From Acidimicrobiia bacterium (lineage in GTDB: Bacteria > Actinomycetota > Acidimicrobiia > UBA5794 > JAOTWH01): DNA of 10,424 bases. Both the position numbers and the translations under genes were made by a program. Within the stretch, counting starts at the first letter, position 1, and each line of letters starts with the position of its first letter. The stretch is taken from assembly GCA_029863035.1 (NCBI GenBank), contig JAOTWH010000070.1, positions 1-10,424 of the forward strand, read 5' to 3'. Shown piece by piece: positions 6,591 to 10,424 of the stretch. The notes beneath the pieces are model-generated. The model ran no database searches. It had not been told where the DNA came from and worked only from the letters and a program-made list of their open reading frames with translations.

Positions 6591-6623
6591 ATGTGCACCC
6601 GACCCGTAAGGTCGGGTGCACAT
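6591..6623 (+). promoter_or_regulatory. Strong inter-gene hairpin between the binding protein and first permease
   Basis: ATGTGCACCCGACC (6591-6604) and GGTCGGGTGCACAT (6610-6623) are perfect inverted copies: a 14-bp stem with a five-base CGTAA loop, starting 14 bases after the binding-protein stop. No T run follows, so it is not a typical intrinsic terminator. Hairpins at this place in importer operons often protect the upstream binding-protein message from 3' decay or lower downstream expression, giving more binding protein than membrane parts. That role is inferred by analogy. Confidence 0.75.
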
Positions 6624-6640
6624 TCGCATCAGGAGCCGCA

Positions 6641-6661
6641 GTGAACCATCGAGCGGACTAG
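6641..6661 (+). CDS. Possible six-codon leader reading frame before the first permease
   Basis: AGGAG at 6631-6635 is the best Shine-Dalgarno sequence between the binding protein and permease genes, but it points to the GTG at 6641 five bases downstream. That GTG opens a six-codon frame (MNHRAD) ending at TAG 6659-6661. The permease ATG is seven bases after this stop, in another frame, and has only a weak site (GGA, 6655-6657) of its own. Ribosomes ending on the mini-frame could re-start on the permease. This is inference from spacing; a product of this size would not be seen by homology. Confidence 0.3.
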   Translation: MNHRAD

Positions 6662-6668
6662 ATCACGC

Positions 6669-7682
6669 ATGCAGATTCGCGAGTACATCATCCGACGGCT
6701 GCTGATCCTCCCGCTCATCGTGGTGGGGACGTCGATCATCGTGTTCACCATCGGTCGGGTCGGTGGTAATCCCATCGCCATCTACCTCGAGCACGAGATG
6801 ACGCAAGAGGAAGTGGCGGAGCTCGAGGACCGCTACGGGCTCAACGAGTCGCTCCCGGTGCAATACATCGCCTGGGCGGGAGGGGTACTGCGCGGCGATC
6901 TGGGATACTCCGGAGTAGCGGCGGCTCCTGTGATAGAAGTCATGCCGCGACGCATTGGCGCCACCCTCGAATTAGCGGTGGCATCGGCCATCATCGCTGT
7001 GGCACTCGGGATCGCCCTCGGTACCTTCGCCGGGGCGAGGCGGAACCGCCTTCCGGATCACGTCACGCGGATATTCGCTGTCAGCGGAGCCGCCACGCCC
7101 ACCTTCTGGTTCGCCATCGTGCTCCTCATCATTTTCTGGGTGAACCTGGGGTGGTTCCCCATAGGCCGCTCGGACGCCGTCATCTTCGCATCGATCTCCC
7201 ATCCCACCGGGATCTACACGCTCGATGCCGTGCTGGCCGGCAGCTTCACGGCACTGCGCGACGCCGTCTGGCACCTGGCGTTGCCGGCGCTCACCCTGGG
7301 TTATGGGTCGACCGCCATCATCACTCGCATGATGCGCTCGTCACTGGCCGAGGAGCTCAACGAGGATTACGTGGATGCGGCCCGGGCGAAGGGACTGCCG
7401 GAGCGTCTGGTTCTTCGTCGCCACGCCCGGCGCAACGCCCTGATTCCCACTGTGACCGTCATCGGACTCGGCTTCGGGTTCCTTCTTCAAGGAACGGTGG
7501 TGGTGGAGATCATCTTCATATGGCCGGGAATGGGGCGGTGGATGGCCGACGCGGTGTTGCGCGGAGACCAGGCGACGATCATGGCCTACGTTCTGTTCAC
7601 CAGCATCCTCTTCCTGGTCGTCAATCTGGTCGTCGACATCGTTTACGCCTACCTCGACCGACGCGTCGTGCTGGGAGCCTGA
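6669..7682 (+). CDS. dppB: DppB/OppB-type ABC importer permease
   Basis: A complete 337-residue inner-membrane permease of the binding-protein-dependent transport family. The typical DppB opening is present: a first membrane segment at about residues 11-29, then a long outside loop with ELEDRYGLNESLPVQY (51-66). More membrane segments lie near 101-122, 140-160, 203-222, 262-284 and 305-328. The coupling-helix (EAA-type) motif that contacts the ATPases is DYVDAARAKGLPERLVLRR (233-251), ending in NALIP (256-260). The ATG at 6669 is the only start after an in-frame TGA at 6642. Its own ribosome binding site is weak, and it may depend on the mini-frame just upstream. The DppC-like permease begins three bases after its stop. 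It forms the translocation path with that protein. The symbol is family-level; the substrate is not known. Confidence 0.93.
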   Translation: MQIREYIIRRLLILPLIVVGTSIIVFTIGRVGGNPIAIYLEHEMTQEEVAELEDRYGLNESLPVQYIAWAGGVLRGDLGYSGVAAAPVIEVMPRRIGATLELAVASAIIAVALGIALGTFAGARRNRLPDHVTRIFAVSGAATPTFWFAIVLLIIFWVNLGWFPIGRSDAVIFASISHPTGIYTLDAVLAGSFTALRDAVWHLALPALTLGYGSTAIITRMMRSSLAEELNEDYVDAARAKGLPERLVLRRHARRNALIPTVTVIGLGFGFLLQGTVVVEIIFIWPGMGRWMADAVLRGDQATIMAYVLFTSILFLVVNLVVDIVYAYLDRRVVLGA

Positions 7683-7685
7683 GTC

Positions 7686-8609
7686 ATGGTCGATACCGAG
7701 CATCGGCAACGTTCTCCCTTCTTCACCTCCCGGGCGCTGGCTATTCGTGCCCGCCGTTTTGGCGAGGTCGCTCGCGACGTCCTGCGCAACCCGACCACCA
7801 CTCTGGGTCTCGTCATCATCGTTACCTTGATCGGACTGGCGCTGTTGGCGCCGATTCTCACAGAACCAAACGTCCCGGACGCTTATCAGATGCCGAGAGA
7901 CTGGGGGGCCTTGAACCTGCCGCCGGGGTCACCCGACCATCTCCTCGGCACCACCTCCACAGGTGGAGACGTTCTTTACGGCGTGCTGTGGGGTGCTCGC
8001 ACCTCCCTCCAGATGTCGGTGATCGTGGTCGGGATCACGATGGTGGTCGGCACGATGATGGGCAGCATCGCCGGTTTCATCGGGGGCAAGGTCGACGAGA
8101 TCATCATGCGCTTCGTCGACGTGCTGCTCGCTATCCCCGAGCTGATCTTTGCTCTCGCTATCGCCGCCGTCCTCGGGCCCTCGTTCGCGAACATCATCTT
8201 CGCCCTGACGGTCGTGTTCTGGGTGAAGTACGCCCGGATCATCCGCGGGCAGATCATCCACGTGAAGAACAACGAGTATGTCGATTCCGCCCGAGTGATA
8301 GGCGACTCGCAGTTCAACATCTACCTCAAGGACGTCCTGCCGAATTCCGTCACTCCGGTGATCGTGCAAGCAACTCTCGACATGGGGAACATCGTCCTCG
8401 TCGGCGCCACCCTCAGCTTCATCGGTCTCGCCGAGGCGGGTCTGGCCGAGTGGGGCGTGCTGGTAAGTGAGGGCCAGGCCGGTATCTCCGCCGGTCGCTG
8501 GTGGGCGTCGACGATACCTGGTGCCATGGTCTTCCTGTGGGCTCTTGCGTTCAACTTGTTCGGCGACGGTCTTCGTGACGTGCTCGATCCTCGGACTGAG
8601 GGTCGATGA
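7686..8609 (+). CDS. dppC: DppC/OppC-type ABC importer permease
   Basis: A complete 307-residue permease, the partner of the DppB-like protein. It has the DppC-type layout: a cytoplasmic N-terminus, a first membrane segment at about residues 38-57, the HLLGTTSTGGDVLYGVLWGAR segment (85-105; the usual form is HxLGTDxxGRD, so both the Asp and the Arg are changed), membrane segments near 110-133, 143-163 and 168-182, and the coupling-helix motif EYVDSARVIGDSQ (197-209) ending in LPN (218-220). The ATG at 7686 is three bases after the previous stop, with GGGAG (7673-7677) eight bases upstream. Its stop overlaps the start of the next gene in an ATGA arrangement, so the permeases and ATPases are translated together. 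It forms a heterodimeric channel with the upstream permease. Length and motifs look normal. The symbol is family-level. Confidence 0.93.
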   Translation: MVDTEHRQRSPFFTSRALAIRARRFGEVARDVLRNPTTTLGLVIIVTLIGLALLAPILTEPNVPDAYQMPRDWGALNLPPGSPDHLLGTTSTGGDVLYGVLWGARTSLQMSVIVVGITMVVGTMMGSIAGFIGGKVDEIIMRFVDVLLAIPELIFALAIAAVLGPSFANIIFALTVVFWVKYARIIRGQIIHVKNNEYVDSARVIGDSQFNIYLKDVLPNSVTPVIVQATLDMGNIVLVGATLSFIGLAEAGLAEWGVLVSEGQAGISAGRWWASTIPGAMVFLWALAFNLFGDGLRDVLDPRTEGR

Positions 8610-9823
8610 CGGTCTCGACGAGGGAGCCTCCTGCCGCCAAGACGAGGTCTCTCGTCGCCTCTGTCGATGATCTGAGGATCCATTTCGACACCAAAGCCGG
8701 AGTGCTCCACGCCGTTGACGGGGTCTCTTTCGATATCTTCGACGGGGAGATCCTCGGTCTCGTTGGGGAGACCGGTTGCGGCAAGAGCGTCACGGCGCGC
8801 TCGTTTCTCCGTCTCATACCCACGCCGCCCGGCAACTACGCCGGCGGTCGTATCGATTTCTGGACGAAGGAAGCCCGGCACAGCGGTGGGGCACCGATCG
8901 ACCTTCTCACGGTGTCCGACTCCGAGATGCGGAGCATGCGCGGCAACCGCATCGCGATGATCTTCCAGGACCCCGGCAAGGCCCTCAATCCTGCCCTGTC
9001 GATCCGCGAGCAGGTGGTGGAGGTCTTCTACCAGCATCGAAGTGAGGAGCTACTCGACGGCTGGAGTGGCGGAGCGCCCCGTGCCATCCGCCGCGCCGCT
9101 TCTCAGCGCTCCGGCAAGTTCGAATGGCTGGCCTTCAAGGTGCCGCCACTCCGCTCTCACAGCAGACGCCTCAACAGGAGGATCGATGAGATGGTCGGCG
9201 ACGCCCTCGCCGAGACCCAGATCGCTAACCCGCGCAAGGTCATGGCGAGCTATCCGCATGAGCTCTCTGGAGGGATGAAGCAAAGGGTGATGATCGCCCA
9301 GGCCCTTGCCTGCAACCCGGACCTCCTCATCGCCGACGAACCAACCACTGCGCTCGACGTCACCATCCAGGCGCGCATCATGGAGCTGATTCGCGAGCTG
9401 CAGCAAAGCCATCAGACGTCGGTGCTCTACATAAGTCACGATCTATCGCTGGTGCGGCGAATCAGCGATCGGATCGCAGTTATGTATGCCGGTCGCATCG
9501 CCGAGATCGGACAGACTCAGGAGATCTTCCACGACCCGCGGCACCCCTACACCAGGGGCTTGCTGGCGGCGATTCCTTCCCTGGCTCACAAGCGGGGGGA
9601 GCTGGCAGCGATCGAAGGCACCGTGCCCGAGTTGATCGACCCGCCATCGTCATGTCGTTTCAGCACCCGGTGCTCCTTCGCCACGGAGATCTGCGGCCAG
9701 TTGGACCCGGCCCTAGATGCACGGCCCGGCATTCATGCGGTCGCCTGTCACGCCTACACCTCTCCGCAAGAGCTGGGAGTCAGGCCCGACCAACTACCCC
9801 GACTCGATCGGACCGTCTTATGA
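8606..9823 (+). CDS. dppD: DppD/OppD-type ABC importer ATPase with an extra basic segment
   Basis: A complete 405-residue ATPase; typical DppD proteins are near 330. Walker A is GETGCGKS (54-61), the Q-loop is [10 protein letters not shown] (120-129, Gln121), the signature is LSGGMKQR (220-227), Walker B is LLIADE (240-245) and the switch histidine is His278, so it should hydrolyse ATP. Between the Q-loop and signature there are about 86 residues from LNP to YPH, roughly 40 more than I expect for DppD; the extra part (about 144-195) is rich in Arg and Ser. The C-terminal oligopeptide-transporter domain has four cysteines (350, 356, 363, 381), spaced like those reported to hold a [4Fe-4S] cluster in mycobacterial OppD. 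The start overlaps the DppC-like stop (ATGA) with GAGGG three bases upstream. It works as a heterodimer with the next gene product on the cytoplasmic face. Confidence 0.92.
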   Translation: MTVSTREPPAAKTRSLVASVDDLRIHFDTKAGVLHAVDGVSFDIFDGEILGLVGETGCGKSVTARSFLRLIPTPPGNYAGGRIDFWTKEARHSGGAPIDLLTVSDSEMRSMRGNRIAMIFQDPGKALNPALSIREQVVEVFYQHRSEELLDGWSGGAPRAIRRAASQRSGKFEWLAFKVPPLRSHSRRLNRRIDEMVGDALAETQIANPRKVMASYPHELSGGMKQRVMIAQALACNPDLLIADEPTTALDVTIQARIMELIRELQQSHQTSVLYISHDLSLVRRISDRIAVMYAGRIAEIGQTQEIFHDPRHPYTRGLLAAIPSLAHKRGELAAIEGTVPELIDPPSSCRFSTRCSFATEICGQLDPALDARPGIHAVACHAYTSPQELGVRPDQLPRLDRTVL

Positions 9824-10424
9824 CGACCCTGCGCCCTGATCCCCTCGAGGCCGGACTCCGGGCAGACGACGAACCGGTCATCACACTTCGCGGCGTCGAG
9901 AAGTACTTCCCGGTCCGCGAGGGGGTTCTGCAGCATGTCGTCGGCCACGTGCGGGCGGTCGACGGCGTCAGCTTCGAGATAATGCGGGGCCAGACCCTCG
10001 GGCTGGTAGGTGAGAGCGGCTGTGGAAAGACGACGCTGGGACGCTGCATCGCAGGGCTCACCGATACGACGGGCGGAGGAATCTACTTTCGGCTCTCCAG
10101 GGCCGACCTCAGGTTCCTGGATGAGATGGACGCCGTTGCCGAAGGTCAGAGAACCGCGGAGCAGCAGGCCAGGGTGGAGAGCATCGAACGCGCTCATCGC
10201 ATCGATCGGATGAAGGGCGAAGCGTGGCGCAGCTACCGCCGCAACTGTCAGTTCGTGTTCCAGGACGCCTTCAGCTCGCTCAACCCGCGCCACCTGGTGA
10301 AAGACATCGTCGGCCGGCCACTGCGCGTCTACAAGGAGGCGTCCGGTGCGGAGTTGACGGAGCAGGTAGTCACCCTCCTCGAGAGCGTTGGGCTGGGAAG
10401 GCAGCATCTCTACCGTTATCCCCA
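9820..10424 (+). CDS. dppF: DppF/OppF-type ABC importer ATPase, C-terminus cut off by window edge
   Basis: The frame opens at the ATG at 9820, which overlaps the previous stop (ATGA), and stays open to the right edge: 201 codons of an expected total above 330. Visible parts are a DppF-type N-terminus with [12 protein letters not shown] (26-37), AVDGVSFEI (46-54), Walker A GESGCGKT (64-71) and the Q-loop [11 protein letters not shown] (147-157, Gln148; most relatives have QDP). From Walker A to the Q-loop there are about 33 residues more than usual; the extra part (about 100-135) is highly charged and looks helical. The signature, Walker B and switch histidine lie beyond the window. No good Shine-Dalgarno sequence precedes the ATG, so translation probably couples to the upstream ATPase. 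It is the second ATPase of the importer, and the order and overlap support one operon. Confidence 0.9.
   Translation, partial: MTTLRPDPLEAGLRADDEPVITLRGVEKYFPVREGVLQHVVGHVRAVDGVSFEIMRGQTLGLVGESGCGKTTLGRCIAGLTDTTGGGIYFRLSRADLRFLDEMDAVAEGQRTAEQQARVESIERAHRIDRMKGEAWRSYRRNCQFVFQDAFSSLNPRHLVKDIVGRPLRVYKEASGAELTEQVVTLLESVGLGRQHLYRYP

Noticed and set aside
7151..8470. A 439-codon plus-strand frame spanning the junction of the two permease genes
   Set aside because: It is out of frame with both permeases, is rich in Arg, Gly, His and Pro as expected of a shifted GC-rich frame, and crosses a gene junction with good start and stop signals in the permease frames.

Overview
The window is GC-rich and coding-dense. 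Its genes use ATG or GTG starts with GGAGG-like ribosome binding sites and ATGA-type overlaps. An F420-type luciferase-like oxidoreductase, a SnoaL-like protein, a CocE-type hydrolase and a peptide-type ABC importer with a lipoprotein binding protein together point to a high-GC Gram-positive bacterium. My best guess is an actinobacterium, possibly of the Acidimicrobiia type. That assignment is inference from gene content and base composition; there is no rRNA or other marker gene here.

Left part, minus strand (1-1357): a LLM-class, probably F420-dependent oxidoreductase with a strong ribosome binding site is followed, 63 bases further on in its direction of transcription, by an AzlC-family branched-chain amino acid exporter subunit that runs off the left edge. 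The azlC start has no Shine-Dalgarno sequence. It has a -10-like hexamer six bases upstream and a 16-bp perfect palindrome over that hexamer and the start codon, which suggests a leaderless, operator-controlled promoter.

Middle, plus strand (1518-4720): a divergent 160-bp intergenic region with two inverted repeats leads into an alpha/beta hydrolase, then a CocE/NonD (X-Pro dipeptidyl-peptidase S15-like) hydrolase, then a SnoaL-like NTF2-fold protein.

Right part, plus strand (4858 to the right edge): a complete peptide/opine/nickel-type (Dpp/Opp) ABC importer in the usual order of lipoprotein substrate-binding protein, DppB-like permease, DppC-like permease, DppD-like ATPase and DppF-like ATPase, the last cut by the window edge. 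A good sigma70-like promoter (TTGACA, 18-bp spacer, TAGCTT) lies upstream of the binding protein. A 14-bp perfect hairpin separates the binding protein from the first permease, followed by a strong ribosome binding site that serves only a six-codon reading frame. The remaining genes are tightly packed (3-base gap, then two ATGA overlaps). Both ATPases carry extra charged segments in different places.

Working model (inference): the importer brings in a peptide-like, amide- or ester-bearing compound, and the neighbouring cytoplasmic hydrolases, SnoaL-like protein and flavin/F420 oxidoreductase process it. Nothing in the sequence fixes the substrate. I see no mobile element, CRISPR array, tRNA or rRNA, and no gene-free stretch longer than about 160 bases. 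Most genes are familiar families; the less ordinary points are the transporter's regulatory layout, the ATPase inserts, and a missing acidic residue in the CocE-type hydrolase.
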